Assembly: GCF_000379985.1 (NCBI RefSeq) | Contig: NZ_KB904085.1 | Location: 71,813 to 135,812, forward strand | Direction of reading: 5' to 3' | From: Streptococcus caballi DSM 19004 | GTDB taxonomy: Bacteria > Bacillota > Bacilli > Lactobacillales > Streptococcaceae | DNA length: 64,000 bases | Shown: positions 37,131 through 46,826 of the stretch, in pieces | Layout: each line of letters opens with the position of its first letter | Position numbering within the stretch: position 1 is the first letter of the stretch | Translations under genes and position numbers: made by a program | Notes under the pieces: generated by a model | The model's input: the letters and a program-made list of their open reading frames with translations, nothing else | Databases searched by the model: none | What the model was told of the DNA's origin: nothing

Positions 37131-37883
37131 GTCGCGATAAACAGGTTGAGGCCCAAATGTCTGTGACACTGGCATGATTTCGATGCGGTTGATATTGACA
37201 TGCTCAGGTTGGCTGGCAACCCACGAAACGGTATTGGCAATGTCTTCTGATGTAATAGCATGGGCTCCTTCATAAAGCTTCTCAGCACGCTCATCATCAC
37301 CTTTGAAACGAACGTTTGAAAATTCAGTACCTTCACAAAGACCCGGCTCGATGTTAGTCACACGAATTTTGGTACCAGCCAAATCAGCTCTCAGATTGAG
37401 CGAAAATTGTTTAACAAAGGCCTTGCTGGCACCGTAAACGTTGGCACCTGGATAGGGGATGGTACCAGCAGTTGAACCGAGAGTGATAATCATACCACTA
37501 TTTCTTTTGACCATTTGTGGCAATAGCTGGCGTGTCAAATAGGTCAACCCGATAATATTAGTGTTTATCATGGTTAGCCAGTCTGAAAAGTCAGCTTCAT
37601 AGGCCTTATCAAGTCCCAGCGCCAGACCAGCATTATTGACTAGTAGGTCAATCTTTTGCCAATCCTGTGGTAGATTTTCTAGCGCAGCATCTATCTTGTC
37701 AGAGACAGACACATCCATCTGTAGAGGATAAACCTTGTCACTACCAAGTGAGCTAGCCAAGCTCTGCAATTTTTCAAAACGACGGGCACAGGCAATCACC
37801 TTGTAACCGTCGGTGACTAATTGTCTGACGATGGCCTGACCAAAACCTGCTGAAGCTCCTGTAACTAATGCAATTTTTGTCAT
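37128..37883 (-). CDS. Short-chain dehydrogenase (YdfG-like)
   Basis: NADP-type SDR of 251 residues. Cofactor motif ALVTGASAGFGQAIV (TGxxxGxG), LVNNAGLALG (NNAG), catalytic Ser in ITLGSTAGTIPYPG and the YxxxK motif in VYGASKAFV. Closest in feel to serine/3-hydroxy-acid dehydrogenases of the YdfG group. AGGAGG precedes the ATG. A 16-base hairpin separates it from pta upstream. Confidence 0.9.
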   Translation of the reverse strand: MTKIALVTGASAGFGQAIVRQLVTDGYKVIACARRFEKLQSLASSLGSDKVYPLQMDVSVSDKIDAALENLPQDWQKIDLLVNNAGLALGLDKAYEADFSDWLTMINTNIIGLTYLTRQLLPQMVKRNSGMIITLGSTAGTIPYPGANVYGASKAFVKQFSLNLRADLAGTKIRVTNIEPGLCEGTEFSNVRFKGDDERAEKLYEGAHAITSEDIANTVSWVASQPEHVNINRIEIMPVSQTFGPQPVYRD

Positions 37884-37894
37884 CTTTTCCTCCT

Positions 37895-37935
37895 AAGAAT
37901 CAAACGCCATACATTTCTGATGGCGTTTGATTCTT
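37895..37935 (-). terminator. Long hairpin between pta and the SDR gene
   Basis: Perfect 16-base arms, AAGAATCAAACGCCAT (37895-37910) and ATGGCGTTTGATTCTT (37920-37935), loop 9. On minus it is followed directly by the SDR ribosome site rather than by a strong T run, so it could act as a weak terminator or as an attenuator. Confidence 0.65.
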
Positions 37936-37943
37936 AATTTGTC

Positions 37944-38930
37944 TTATTTGGCATCAACGGCTTGCGCAGCGGTTATGATGGCTAATTTGTAAATATCTTC
38001 TGCACTTGAACCACGTGACAAGTCATTAACAGGTTTATTAAGTCCCTGAAGGATAGGGCCTATGGCTTCAAACATCCCCAATCGCTGAGCAATCTTGTAA
38101 CCAATATTACCTGATTGAAGGTCTGGGAAAATGAAAACATTAGCATGACCTGCCACTTCACTGTTTGGTGCCTTGATAGCTGCTGTTTCTGGGACGAAAG
38201 CGGCATCAAATTGTAATTCACCATCTAATTTAAGATTGGGTGCCATCTCCTTAGCAAGTCTGACAGCATCTTGAACTTTTTCGACTTGTGGTGCCTTAGC
38301 TGAACCCATGGTTGAGAAGCTTAACATAGCAATTTTCGGATCAATGTCAAAAATTGCTGCTGTCTCTGCTGTATTAACTGCAATTTCAGCCAATTCTTGT
38401 GAATTTGGATCAATGTTAATCGCACAATCTGCAAAAATATAACGTTCATTGGTATTTTCACGATTCATCAAGAATACACCTGATGTACGTGAAGTGCCAG
38501 GTTTTGTCTTGATAATTTGTAGAGCTGGACGAACAGTATCAGCTGTTGAATGATTGGCCCCTGAAACCATACCGTCTGCCAGCCCCATTTTGACCAACAT
38601 CACACCAAAATAGTTGACATCACGGAGTAACCGGTCAGCATCTTCTAAACTTGCTTTACCCTTGCGCAATTCAACAAATTTTTCCTTCATGGCACCCAAG
38701 TCAGAATAAGTTTCAGGATTGATTACTTTATAATCTTGATCTGCAAATCCAAGTCTTGCAAGAGAATCGTGAACATCCTGTTTATCCCCCAAAATAATCG
38801 GATCAACGAGACCCTCAAATTTCAAACGGGCAGCTGCGCGAAGAACACGATCATCATCTCCCTCAGGAAAGACAATCTTAATATAGTTACTTGCCACCTT
38901 TTCTCGCAATGTTCCAAATAAACTACGCAT
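37944..38930 (-). CDS. pta: Phosphate acetyltransferase
   Basis: Interconverts acetyl-CoA and acetyl phosphate, feeding acetate kinase for ATP. Pta signatures: KIVFPEGDDDRVLRAA near the start, ANHSTADTVRPALQIIKTKPG (about residue 130), SFSTMGSAK and the C-terminal NVFIFPDLQSGNIGYKI. 328 residues, the short class without the DRTGG domain. GAGG precedes the ATG. Last but one gene of the relQ-nadK-rlu-pta string. Confidence 0.97.
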   Translation of the reverse strand: MRSLFGTLREKVASNYIKIVFPEGDDDRVLRAAARLKFEGLVDPIILGDKQDVHDSLARLGFADQDYKVINPETYSDLGAMKEKFVELRKGKASLEDADRLLRDVNYFGVMLVKMGLADGMVSGANHSTADTVRPALQIIKTKPGTSRTSGVFLMNRENTNERYIFADCAINIDPNSQELAEIAVNTAETAAIFDIDPKIAMLSFSTMGSAKAPQVEKVQDAVRLAKEMAPNLKLDGELQFDAAFVPETAAIKAPNSEVAGHANVFIFPDLQSGNIGYKIAQRLGMFEAIGPILQGLNKPVNDLSRGSSAEDIYKLAIITAAQAVDAK

Positions 38931-38939
38931 AGATAAACC

Positions 38940-39836
38940 TCAATCTAAATTTTTCTGTAAGTTAATGATAACGCTATCAAAGTCATCTGTCAAGCTTATT
39001 TCCTGGTGATTTATTTCACGAGTGAAGGGATCTAAAAAGCGGATAGAATGGCAATGTAGAGCCTGTCTCTGGATACCGCAGTCCATTCGCCCGCCATAAA
39101 GGTCATCTCCCAGCAGAGGAAAACCAATATGGGAAAAATGAACGCGAATTTGATGCGTTCGTCCCGTATGCAGCTGTATATCAATCAAATTAACATCACC
39201 ATAACGCGCCACAACCTTATAGCTGGTGTGCGCATACTTTCCAGATGGGTGCACACAGCGCGTAATAATGCTATCATTTGGTCTGGCGATGGGGGCAATG
39301 ATTTCTCCCTCGTCTGGCAGTTTATCCTTACCTGAAACCAAAGCATAGTAACGTTTCTGGATAGTCTTCTGCTGTAACTGCTTGTCCAATCTAGCATGGG
39401 CATAACCATGCTTAGCGAAAAGCATAAGACCACTCGTGTCCTTGTCCAGTCGTGTTACAATGTGCACTTGCTTATTTGGATAATCTTGCTCCACATAATA
39501 ATGTTTAACAAAGTTAGCCATGGTATTAGAATGCAAAATGCTGGGAATGCTGGCATAACCGTGCGGTTTATTAATGATCAGAAAGTGATCATCCTCATAG
39601 ACGATGTTGAGGTCATGCTTGATGGGAATCAATGTTTCATGAGATGATTCGTCAGGAATTTCAATGGTCACCACATCACCGACATCCAATAAATAAATGG
39701 CGTTTTGTTCAACACCATTTACCCAAATATTTCCACCTTTAAATTTAACCTTTGCAAGTAAGGCTTTAGACACATCATGACTTTTCAGGAAAGTTTTAAC
39801 TTTAGCTCGTCTGTCTGCTGTAAAAGAAAATTTCAC
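38940..39836 (-). CDS. Pseudouridine synthase, RluA/RluD family
   Basis: 298 residues. S4-like N-terminal part ([20 protein letters not shown]), catalytic Asp in [19 protein letters not shown] (about residue 133) and the [15 protein letters not shown] motif. The start is GTG at 39836 ([10 protein letters not shown]), 8 bases after GGAGG; it overlaps the nadK stop as GTGA. The longer frame upstream is not supported. Which rRNA or tRNA uridine it modifies is not evident. Confidence 0.93.
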   Translation of the reverse strand: MKFSFTADRRAKVKTFLKSHDVSKALLAKVKFKGGNIWVNGVEQNAIYLLDVGDVVTIEIPDESSHETLIPIKHDLNIVYEDDHFLIINKPHGYASIPSILHSNTMANFVKHYYVEQDYPNKQVHIVTRLDKDTSGLMLFAKHGYAHARLDKQLQQKTIQKRYYALVSGKDKLPDEGEIIAPIARPNDSIITRCVHPSGKYAHTSYKVVARYGDVNLIDIQLHTGRTHQIRVHFSHIGFPLLGDDLYGGRMDCGIQRQALHCHSIRFLDPFTREINHQEISLTDDFDSVIINLQKNLD

Positions 39837-40672
39837 GAATCCTGTCCTCCGATAAAGGCGTCTTTGACACGCTCCCAAAAACTAGTATGAAAAGGGGTGG
39901 CCACGAAGCTAATTTTTTTAGAATCCAAGCAATATTCCACCTTAGCGACATTCTTGTAATGGATGGTTTTATTGTCAATGGAAAAAGTATAGATCCCCTG
40001 ACGTTTAGGCACAATCTCAATCTTATCCTTCTTGGGAATAATAATTGAGGAGCCCAGTGTGCGGTAGACACGATTATTGATACTTGAAATTTCGGTCAAT
40101 TGTAGAGCTTCCATGGTTGGATGTAGAACAGCACCACCCAGTGATTTATTATAGCCTGTACTGCCGGTTGGTGTAGAGATAGAAATCCCATCACCACGAA
40201 AACGCTCAAACTTGACATGATTGATGATAACATCCGTCACCATAGTTTTTTCGATGCGTTTGATTGTGGACTCATTGAGCGCACGCGCCGTGACTTCCTG
40301 ACCATTTTCCAAGGTGATCTTGATTTTCAAAATAGGATAGGAAACCTTATCCCCTTTGTCCGCACGAAGATTTTCAATCAGTTTATCAACTTCGAAATCA
40401 CGATAATCAGTATAAAAACCTAGGTGGCCTGTATGAACTCCGACAAAACGGACAGTATCAAGATTTTTCTCATACATGTGAAAGGCAGATAAAAGCATGC
40501 CGTCACCACCAATAGAAATAACCACATCAGGGTCTTTTTTGGACAGGTAAAAATTTCGGTCATCTTTAAAGGCTGCGAAAAGCTTGGAAGCTACGCGTTT
40601 GCTTTGGTATTTACCGTTGGCGATGATTGCCACACGTGTTGGTCTATCTGTAATATTCGTCTGTGTCATCAC
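39833..40672 (-). CDS. nadK: NAD kinase
   Basis: Phosphorylates NAD to NADP. GGDG motif in [16 protein letters not shown] (about residue 50), NES in ARALNEST (about 130) and [16 protein letters not shown] (about 166). 279 residues. The start overlaps relQ by 29 bases; the ATG codon one position later is also possible. This coupling of relQ, nadK and an rlu gene is conserved in Firmicutes. Confidence 0.97.
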   Translation of the reverse strand: MMTQTNITDRPTRVAIIANGKYQSKRVASKLFAAFKDDRNFYLSKKDPDVVISIGGDGMLLSAFHMYEKNLDTVRFVGVHTGHLGFYTDYRDFEVDKLIENLRADKGDKVSYPILKIKITLENGQEVTARALNESTIKRIEKTMVTDVIINHVKFERFRGDGISISTPTGSTGYNKSLGGAVLHPTMEALQLTEISSINNRVYRTLGSSIIIPKKDKIEIVPKRQGIYTFSIDNKTIHYKNVAKVEYCLDSKKISFVATPFHTSFWERVKDAFIGGQDS

Positions 40673-41309
40673 TATTTCCTACACCATCATTTAATTTACG
40701 GCTAGCTGGATCAAATAAAAGCTGTGCTTCGCGGATATCTTCACGAATTTTTCGCATTTCCTCATCCAGCTCAAGCGCAATTTTAGCTGTTGTTTCCAGC
40801 CTTTTTTTAATTTCATCAGGAAATTCACCCTGATATTTATAATTAAGTGAATGTTCAATAGTTGCCCAAAAGTTCATGGCCAGTGTTCTAATCTGAATTT
40901 CTGCTAGAACCGTCTTTTGACCATTTATGGTATCAACAGGATACTCAATAATCACATGATAGGAACGATAACCACTGGCTTTCATATTATTAATATAATC
41001 ACGCTCTTGAATGATTGTCATATCGTGACGACTCCTCAAAAGTGCCAGCACATCATCAATGTCGTCCACAAACTGAACCATAATACGGAGGCCTGCAATA
41101 TCCTGTAGATCTTGTGCAATGTTTTCTTCGCGAATTCCCCGCAAAGACATTTTTTCTTTGATACTCTGAACAGACTTTACTCGGCCTGTCACAAACTCAA
41201 TAGGGGAGTGGCGATTTTGCTTACGAAATTGTTTTCGAATACCACGCAGCTTAATTTTTAATTCTCCTACTGCCTGGACATAAGGATCTAAAAATTCTTC
41301 CCATTCCAT
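40644..41309 (-). CDS. relQ: Small alarmone synthetase RelQ
   Basis: Single-domain GTP pyrophosphokinase making (p)ppGpp, without hydrolase domain. Motifs: [51 protein letters not shown] and [22 protein letters not shown] with the catalytic Glu. 221 residues. AGGAG lies upstream. First gene of the minus-strand string with nadK, rlu and pta; divergent from the CYTH gene, the order seen in other streptococci. Confidence 0.95.
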   Translation of the reverse strand: MEWEEFLDPYVQAVGELKIKLRGIRKQFRKQNRHSPIEFVTGRVKSVQSIKEKMSLRGIREENIAQDLQDIAGLRIMVQFVDDIDDVLALLRSRHDMTIIQERDYINNMKASGYRSYHVIIEYPVDTINGQKTVLAEIQIRTLAMNFWATIEHSLNYKYQGEFPDEIKKRLETTAKIALELDEEMRKIREDIREAQLLFDPASRKLNDGVGNSDDTDEYYR

Positions 41310-41410
41310 GGTTACACCATCACTCCTTTCTTGTCAAATACCTTACTTTTTTATAAAATTAATATAATGATTTATTATACCATAATAGAAAGCCAAAGGA
41401 AAAGATTCTA

Positions 41411-41980
41411 ATGGAACACCTCGAAATCGAATACAAAACTTTATTGACCAAAGATGAATATAAGCGTTTGTCTTTCCAGTTTTCGCACGTCAGCCCTGTT
41501 ATACAGACTAATTATTATTTTGATTCTGAGAATTTTGATTTGAAAAGCCACCGCATGTCTCTGCGTATCCGAACTTTTGCAGACAGAGCTGAGATGACCT
41601 TGAAAATTCCTAAAGAAGTTGGAAACCTCGAGCACAACCTTGACATAGAACTTGAACAAGCTAAGGACATTATTAAATCAGGACAATTACCCGACAATAC
41701 TATTACACGCCTCATTCAAGACAATGGCGTTAATCCATCAAGTGTTCGTTGTTTTGGCTTCTTAACGACAACTAGGCGTGAAACTCAGACAGCCATTGGG
41801 CTCATGGCTCTCGATAGCAATCAGTACGCTAATACCAAAGATTTTGAGTTAGAGCTTGAAGTGACAGACCCTGAAAAAGGAAAGAAAGATTTCGAGCAAT
41901 TTTTAGCAGCAAACAAAATTAGTTTTAAATACGCCAAAAGCAAGGTTGCACGTTTTAGTGCCACTTTAAAACAATTCTAA
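41411..41980 (+). CDS. CYTH domain protein (YjbK-like)
   Basis: 189 residues with the ExExK signature at the start (HLEIEYKTLL), alternating charged strands such as MSLRIRTFADRAEMTLKIP and a C-terminal AKSKVARF. CYTH proteins form a beta tunnel that holds triphosphate compounds with metal ions. Family members act as thiamine triphosphatases or tripolyphosphatases. Neighbourhood with relQ suggests a link to nucleotide or alarmone metabolism, but this is inference. Confidence 0.9.
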   Translation: MEHLEIEYKTLLTKDEYKRLSFQFSHVSPVIQTNYYFDSENFDLKSHRMSLRIRTFADRAEMTLKIPKEVGNLEHNLDIELEQAKDIIKSGQLPDNTITRLIQDNGVNPSSVRCFGFLTTTRRETQTAIGLMALDSNQYANTKDFELELEVTDPEKGKKDFEQFLAANKISFKYAKSKVARFSATLKQF

Positions 41981-41984
41981 CATC

Positions 41985-42014
41985 AAAAAGCGCATGGATT
42001 CCATACGCTTTTTT
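41985..42014. terminator. Bidirectional terminator after the CYTH gene
   Basis: AAAAAGCG (41985-41992) with CGCTTTTTT (42006-42014) plus an inner ATGG/CCAT pair; it also serves the P-type ATPase gene. Confidence 0.8.
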
Positions 42015-42017
42015 ACT

Positions 42018-43811
42018 CTAAGCAACATCCTTAAGAGCACGCAGTGCCCAAAGAATAGAAACGGTATCAATCAACTCTTGCAAAATAGCTCCCATCAAAG
42101 TTGGAATAACTCCTGTACTAGCAATTAACATGAGCAAAATACAGATAAATAAACCTAGCAAAACTGATTGCTTAGCCACCTTCATCGTATCTTTAGCAAC
42201 GTCCACTACAACTGCTACTTTATTTAAATCATCTTTTAAAATAACAGCGTCTGCACTATCACTTGCAGTCGTGGCACCATGGGCAGCCATGGCAATGCCT
42301 ACATCTGCAATGACAAGAGCTGGAGCATCATTGACACCATCACCTACCATGACAACTGGGTGTCCATCGCTAGGGATTCCTTTCAGATGAGATATTTTAT
42401 CTTGTGGAAGACAGTCAGCATGTACTTCCGTGATCCCTACTTCATCTGCTACAATCTGAGCAACGTTGGCTTTATCACCTGTCAGCATGACCAAATTATG
42501 AATACCTGAATGTTTCAACTTGGTCATGGTTTCCTTAGCTTCAGGCCGAATGCTATCCTTAAAAGTAATATAACCTAGAAACTCTTCATTTTTAGAAACA
42601 TAAATGGTCGTTTGATTAGTTACAATGGTTTGAGCTGACGGTGGCATTAGTGCCAATTTCCCAACTGTAACGATATCTGAACCGATTTTTGCTTGAATAC
42701 CTTTAGCTGTAATTTCTTTGGAATCAGTGATGGTCTCCAACTGAATTTTCTTTTTATTAACGTAGTCCACCAGAGATCGAGCCAAAATATGAGACGATTC
42801 TTGCTCAACGCTAGCAGCAATCTTTAACAGTTCATTTTCACTGATATTAGCCGGTCTAACTTGGTCCACCTGCATAACACCACTGGTAATTGTACCAGTT
42901 TTATCAAATGCAACTGTTCTAGCTTTTTCTAGCAATTCAAATGTTGTACCTGATTTGATAACAATTCCCTCTTTGCTTGAACGACTCATCCCTGCCACAA
43001 GAGCAATTGGCGCTGCTAAAATTAAGGGACAAGGCGAAGCAACCACTAAGACTTGAGCAAAACGCATTGGGTCTTTGCTAACAAACCAAGCTAGACCACC
43101 TATAACGTAAGCGACTATTGTGAATGGCACCGCATAGCGATCAGCCAATCGGACAAAATGGGCAGGTTCCGCTTCCGACTGCTTAACTAAGTTAACCAAC
43201 AATTGGTATTGGCTGTCTTTGGCTAACTTAGTTACTCTAAATTGTATAGCCTGATCACCATTGATAGAACCTGATAAAATCGCATCATCAACTGATTTAT
43301 CAACTGGAACCGACTCACCTGTCAAAGAAGCTTCATTAAAAGTTGAATTTCCTTTAATAATCACACCATCCACAGGCACGATTTCATTAGGTTTGACCAA
43401 AACAATATCATCAACCTGAACTTCGTCAACAGGAAGGTCTACAACGCGATCATTTCGTAAACAGTGTGCTTGCCGTGGAGAATTATCCAGTAAGGACTTT
43501 AGCTCTCTACTAGCACGGCGGCTAGCATATTCTTCAAGCGCCTCACCACCTGTCAGCATAATGAGAATCATCAGACTTGCCCAATAATCACCGACCGCCA
43601 GTGTCGAAATAATTGCTGTAATGGCTAAAATATCGACGCCGTATTTGCCTTCTCTGAGTGTTTTAATCATTTCTACTAGCATTTTCAAAGCTAGTAAACC
43701 ACCTGCAATCAGGACAATCAGATAGGCTAGTTTGTCATTTTTTAAAACAAATTCTGAAAACAAAGCCAAAGTACCAACAATTACAGTTATCCAAAATTTT
43801 TTAAATTGCAT
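42018..43811 (-). CDS. P1B-type metal efflux ATPase (PmtA/ZosA-like)
   Basis: 597 residues. The membrane metal-binding motif is SPC (ASPCPLILAAP, about residue 260), not CPC, placing it in the P1B-4 group, whose streptococcal member PmtA exports ferrous iron and is under PerR. Other motifs: actuator LTGESVPV, phosphorylation site AFDKTGTIT (about 302), MLTGDKANV and MVGDGVNDAPAL. There is no N-terminal metal-binding domain. GGGGA precedes the ATG. Two Per/Fur-type boxes lie directly upstream. Zinc or cobalt are alternative substrates. Confidence 0.9.
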   Translation of the reverse strand: MQFKKFWITVIVGTLALFSEFVLKNDKLAYLIVLIAGGLLALKMLVEMIKTLREGKYGVDILAITAIISTLAVGDYWASLMILIMLTGGEALEEYASRRASRELKSLLDNSPRQAHCLRNDRVVDLPVDEVQVDDIVLVKPNEIVPVDGVIIKGNSTFNEASLTGESVPVDKSVDDAILSGSINGDQAIQFRVTKLAKDSQYQLLVNLVKQSEAEPAHFVRLADRYAVPFTIVAYVIGGLAWFVSKDPMRFAQVLVVASPCPLILAAPIALVAGMSRSSKEGIVIKSGTTFELLEKARTVAFDKTGTITSGVMQVDQVRPANISENELLKIAASVEQESSHILARSLVDYVNKKKIQLETITDSKEITAKGIQAKIGSDIVTVGKLALMPPSAQTIVTNQTTIYVSKNEEFLGYITFKDSIRPEAKETMTKLKHSGIHNLVMLTGDKANVAQIVADEVGITEVHADCLPQDKISHLKGIPSDGHPVVMVGDGVNDAPALVIADVGIAMAAHGATTASDSADAVILKDDLNKVAVVVDVAKDTMKVAKQSVLLGLFICILLMLIASTGVIPTLMGAILQELIDTVSILWALRALKDVA

Positions 43812-43827
43812 AATTCAGTCCCCTTAT

Positions 43828-43873
43828 TTAGTATGATTCTAAATAATATTTTTCTTAATTAGAATCATACTAA
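43828..43873 (-). promoter_or_regulatory. Pair of Per/Fur-type boxes upstream of the metal ATPase
   Basis: TTAGTATGATTCTAA (43828-43842) and its exact reverse complement TTAGAATCATACTAA (43859-43873) each fit the 7-1-7 Per box TTATAAT-N-ATTATAA with three differences. They end 16 bases upstream of the ATPase start and are 104 bases from prs. PerR is the expected regulator for a PmtA gene; Fur or another metalloregulator is possible. Confidence 0.65.
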
Positions 43874-43914
43874 ATAAACTTAAATATTGCAAGCCTTTTA
43901 ATTTCCTTTTGAAA

Positions 43915-43943
43915 GTGATATTTTCGCTTTTTTTTGGTACAAT
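43915..43943 (+). promoter_or_regulatory. prs promoter
   Basis: GTGATA (43915-43920), 17-base spacer and extended -10 TGGTACAAT (TACAAT at 43938-43943). Confidence 0.5.
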
Positions 43944-43977
43944 GTAACTATCAATTTAAAGGAGCTTTATAAAGATC

Positions 43978-44958
43978 ATGACTGAACGTTATGCCGATAA
44001 ACAACTCAAACTTTTTTCTTTGTCTTCAAACATTGAAATTGCCGAAAAAATTGCCCAGGCTGCAGGTGTTCCACTTGGTAAAGTATCAACCAAGCAATTC
44101 TCTGATGGCGAAATTATGATTAATATTGAAGAAACTGTACGTGGCTATGATATTTTCATCATCCAATCAACCAGCTACCCTGTCAATGATAATCTTTGGG
44201 AATTGCTGATCATGATTGATGCCTGCAAACGTGCTAGTGCAGGCTCTATCAATGTTGTCATTCCTTATTTTGGTTACTCACGTCAAGATCGTATCGCAGC
44301 ATCACGCGAACCTATTACAGCTAAACTAGTCGCAAATATGTTAGTTAAGTCTGGGGCTGACCGTGTGGTAACTTTGGACTTACATGCCGTTCAGGTACAA
44401 GGCTTCTTTGATATTCCAGTTGATAATCTTTTCACAGTACCACTTTTTGTGGAACACTATAAAAATTTAGGTCTTACTGGTGAAGATGTTGTAGTGGTCA
44501 GTCCAAAAAATTCTGGTATTAAACGTGCGCGTAGCTTGGCAGAGCATTTGGATTCTCCAATTGCTATCATTGACTATGCCCAAGATGATTCACACCGCGA
44601 ATCTGGTTATATTATTGGTGATGTAGCTGGCAAGAAGGCTATCCTGATTGATGATATTTTGAATACTGGTAAAACTTTCGCTGAGGCTGCTAAGATTGTT
44701 GAACGTGGAGGTGCTACTGAAATTTATGCGGTTGCTAGCCATGGTCTCTTTGCTGGAGGCGCTTCAGATACACTAGATACTGCGCCACTCAAAGAAATCA
44801 TCGTAACAGATTCTGTACGTACCAAAGAGCGCATACCATACAACCTCAAATATCTTTCAGCCAGTGATTTAATTGCAGACGCCATTATCCGCGTTCACGA
44901 AAGAAAACCATTAAGTCCGCTCTTTGCCTACTCTGCGAAGGAAGATGATAACCAATGA
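43978..44958 (+). CDS. prs: Ribose-phosphate pyrophosphokinase (PRPP synthetase)
   Basis: Makes PRPP for purine, pyrimidine, NAD, His and Trp synthesis. Motifs: [49 protein letters not shown] and the PRPP loop [18 protein letters not shown] (about residue 220). 326 residues. AAAGGAG lies 13 bases before the ATG, slightly far. It overlaps the next gene by ATGA. Streptococci often have two prs genes; this one, linked to nifS, may be the second. Confidence 0.95.
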   Translation: MTERYADKQLKLFSLSSNIEIAEKIAQAAGVPLGKVSTKQFSDGEIMINIEETVRGYDIFIIQSTSYPVNDNLWELLIMIDACKRASAGSINVVIPYFGYSRQDRIAASREPITAKLVANMLVKSGADRVVTLDLHAVQVQGFFDIPVDNLFTVPLFVEHYKNLGLTGEDVVVVSPKNSGIKRARSLAEHLDSPIAIIDYAQDDSHRESGYIIGDVAGKKAILIDDILNTGKTFAEAAKIVERGGATEIYAVASHGLFAGGASDTLDTAPLKEIIVTDSVRTKERIPYNLKYLSASDLIADAIIRVHERKPLSPLFAYSAKEDDNQ

Positions 44959-46070
44959 TATACCTTGACAATGCGGCAACTAGCCCACTCACAATCCCTG
45001 TCATTGAAGAAATGACCAAGATAATGGCCAATAATTTTGGAAATCCGTCAAGTATTCATTATTTTGGCCGTAAAGCAAACCAGCACTTGAGACAATATCG
45101 TCAGACTATCGCTTTAGCTTTGCAGACACAGCCTCGCAATATTATCTTCACATCGGGGGGGACTGAGAGTAACAATACAGCAATCAAGGGTTATGCTTTG
45201 GCTAACCAAGCTAAAGGAAAGCATTTGATTACAACTGCTATTGAACACCACTCTGTTCTTCACACCATGGATTACTTGGAAAAACGCTTTGGTTTTGAAG
45301 TCACTTATCTCAGGCCCAATGACGGTAAAATCACTGTTGAACAGGTGCAAGAAGCTCTTCGGCAAGACACTATTTTAGTCAGTGTTATGTTTGCCAATAA
45401 TGAAACAGGGGACATTCTTCCCATCCAAGCAATTGGGAATTTATTAAAAGATCATCAGGCTGTTTTTCATGTTGATGCGGTACAAGCTATGGGGAAACTT
45501 GCCATTAATCCGCAAGAGCTGGGCATTGATTTTCTATCGGCCTCAGCGCATAAATTTCACGGACCAAAGGGCGTTGGTATCCTCTACTCTCAGCCGCTCC
45601 ATTTTGATAATCTCTTACATGGTGGTGAACAAGAGGAAAAGCGTCGCGCCAGTACTGAAAACTTGGTTGGCATTGCTGGCATGGCTCAAGCTTTGATGGA
45701 TAGCCAAGAACATTTGGATGCCAATTTCAAGTACGTTCAAAACTTGCATGACACTTTCCTATCTGCACTTGATGGTCTTGATTATTATCTCAATAGCCAG
45801 GCTAACCACTTGCCTCACGTTGTTAATATTGGCTTTCCTGGTCAAAACAATGGTGTTCTCTTAACACAACTGGACTTGGCTGGTTTTGCGGTCTCTACAG
45901 GCTCTGCTTGTACAGCAGGAACAGTTGACCCAAGCCATGTTTTGGCCAACATTTTCGGTAATGATTCTCATCGTTTAACCGAATCTATCCGCATTAGCTT
46001 CTCTGATTTGAATACTGTAGATGAAGTGCTCGCTTTGGCAAATAAACTAAAAGAAATCGTAGGAAATTAA
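44955..46070 (+). CDS. Cysteine desulfurase (NifS/IscS family)
   Basis: PLP enzyme that takes sulfur from cysteine. [12 protein letters not shown] start, PLP-Lys in [17 protein letters not shown] (about residue 205) and the catalytic Cys in [17 protein letters not shown] (about 325). The Cys sits in a short loop of group I (IscS) type. 371 residues. No IscU or ThiI gene is adjacent, so the sulfur acceptor (tRNA thiolation or other) is unclear. Co-translated with prs and followed after one base by a DUF1831 gene. Confidence 0.93.
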   Translation: MIYLDNAATSPLTIPVIEEMTKIMANNFGNPSSIHYFGRKANQHLRQYRQTIALALQTQPRNIIFTSGGTESNNTAIKGYALANQAKGKHLITTAIEHHSVLHTMDYLEKRFGFEVTYLRPNDGKITVEQVQEALRQDTILVSVMFANNETGDILPIQAIGNLLKDHQAVFHVDAVQAMGKLAINPQELGIDFLSASAHKFHGPKGVGILYSQPLHFDNLLHGGEQEEKRRASTENLVGIAGMAQALMDSQEHLDANFKYVQNLHDTFLSALDGLDYYLNSQANHLPHVVNIGFPGQNNGVLLTQLDLAGFAVSTGSACTAGTVDPSHVLANIFGNDSHRLTESIRISFSDLNTVDEVLALANKLKEIVGN

Positions 46071-46071
46071 T

Positions 46072-46419
46072 ATGGCATTTGAAAAAGAAATTCATTTAAC
46101 TGATTGTCGCTACAGCTATACTTTAAACGATAATGTCAAAAAATATACGCTGCGTGACACTACTTTCATTCAAACCCGCGTCGGCAACTATGAGCTTACT
46201 CGTTTATTAGAAAAAGTTCCAAATTCTGGTGATGGCTTTCCTTTGAAAATTATCGTCAATAAAGACCTGACAGGGTTTAAACTATCTATCACTGATAAAT
46301 CTGGTCTACGCTTGGTTAATATTTTTAAGTCAGAGGACAATAAGGTCGTTCAAGATAAGTTTTACTTCCTCATGGATAGCCTAGTTGAACGTGATATTTT
46401 CAGCAAAAAGGAAGTCTGA
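46072..46419 (+). CDS. DUF1831 protein
   Basis: 115 residues, no membrane segment. Recognised from the overall sequence (HLTDCRYSYTLNDNVKKYTL, then RVGNYELTRLLEKVP) as the small DUF1831 family restricted to Lactobacillales. The family is regularly found after a nifS-type gene, as here with a one-base gap, which hints at a role in sulfur transfer; no function is known. Confidence 0.8.
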   Translation: MAFEKEIHLTDCRYSYTLNDNVKKYTLRDTTFIQTRVGNYELTRLLEKVPNSGDGFPLKIIVNKDLTGFKLSITDKSGLRLVNIFKSEDNKVVQDKFYFLMDSLVERDIFSKKEV

Positions 46420-46428
46420 GTATATTAC

Positions 46429-46457
46429 TTGAATAAACTGACCGATCGGTCTATAAT
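46429..46457 (+). promoter_or_regulatory. DUF4649 promoter with a TetR-type operator in the spacer
   Basis: TTGAAT (46429-46434) and TATAAT (46452-46457) are exactly 17 bases apart. The spacer holds the perfect 12-base palindrome GACCGATCGGTC (46440-46451), a form typical of TetR/AcrR-family operators. No TetR-family gene is present in the window. Confidence 0.7.
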
Positions 46458-46487
46458 TACCTTAATAAATAAAAACGAGGTAAAAAG

Positions 46488-46715
46488 ATGATTGAAGTCA
46501 CTTATTTAAATGTGAACAAACAAGAAATGACTGTTACTTACGATAATTATATTGAGTTTGAGCAAGCACAATTCACCTGCTTGACTAGCTTGGCTGATTA
46601 TTATAAAGTTACAAAGCTAACCTATAATGGGCACGAATTAGATTATCATGACAACATCGGGAATCTCTACTTCTTCCTGTCTCAACTAGACCGAAGCCCA
46701 TACGAAGAAGAATGA
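46488..46715 (+). CDS. DUF4649 protein
   Basis: 75 residues, acidic and soluble, starting MIEVTYLNVNKQEMTVTYDNY and ending in a YFFLSQLDRSPYEEE helix. Recognised as the small streptococcal family DUF4649; function unknown. CGAGGTAAAA precedes the ATG. It has its own promoter with a TetR-type palindrome, so it is controlled separately from the prs-nifS genes. Confidence 0.75.
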   Translation: MIEVTYLNVNKQEMTVTYDNYIEFEQAQFTCLTSLADYYKVTKLTYNGHELDYHDNIGNLYFFLSQLDRSPYEEE

Positions 46716-46721
46716 TTCAGA

Positions 46722-46749
46722 AAAACTTATGCTAGTCATAAGTTTTTTG
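46722..46749 (+). terminator. Terminator after the DUF4649 gene
   Basis: AAAACTTATG (46722-46731) with CATAAGTTTT (46737-46746) and a T run. Confidence 0.85.
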
Positions 46750-46762
46750 CTTTTTAACTAAA

Positions 46763-46780
46763 TTGTTGTCTATTTCACAA
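46763..46780 (+). promoter_or_regulatory. Rex box upstream of rex
   Basis: TTGTTG-TCTATT-TCACAA fits the Rex operator TTGTGA-N6-TCACAA with two differences in the left half. It overlaps the expected rex promoter region, 47 bases before the start, so Rex probably regulates itself. Confidence 0.6.
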
Positions 46781-46826
46781 AGTTTTTTGATAAAATAGAA
46801 CTATAATAAACTAAGGAGATGATATT

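Noticed and set aside
41411..41980. Adenylate cyclase annotation for the CYTH protein
   Set aside because: CYTH includes class IV cyclases, but the low-GC Gram-positive members are mainly triphosphatase-like; nothing here supports cAMP synthesis.
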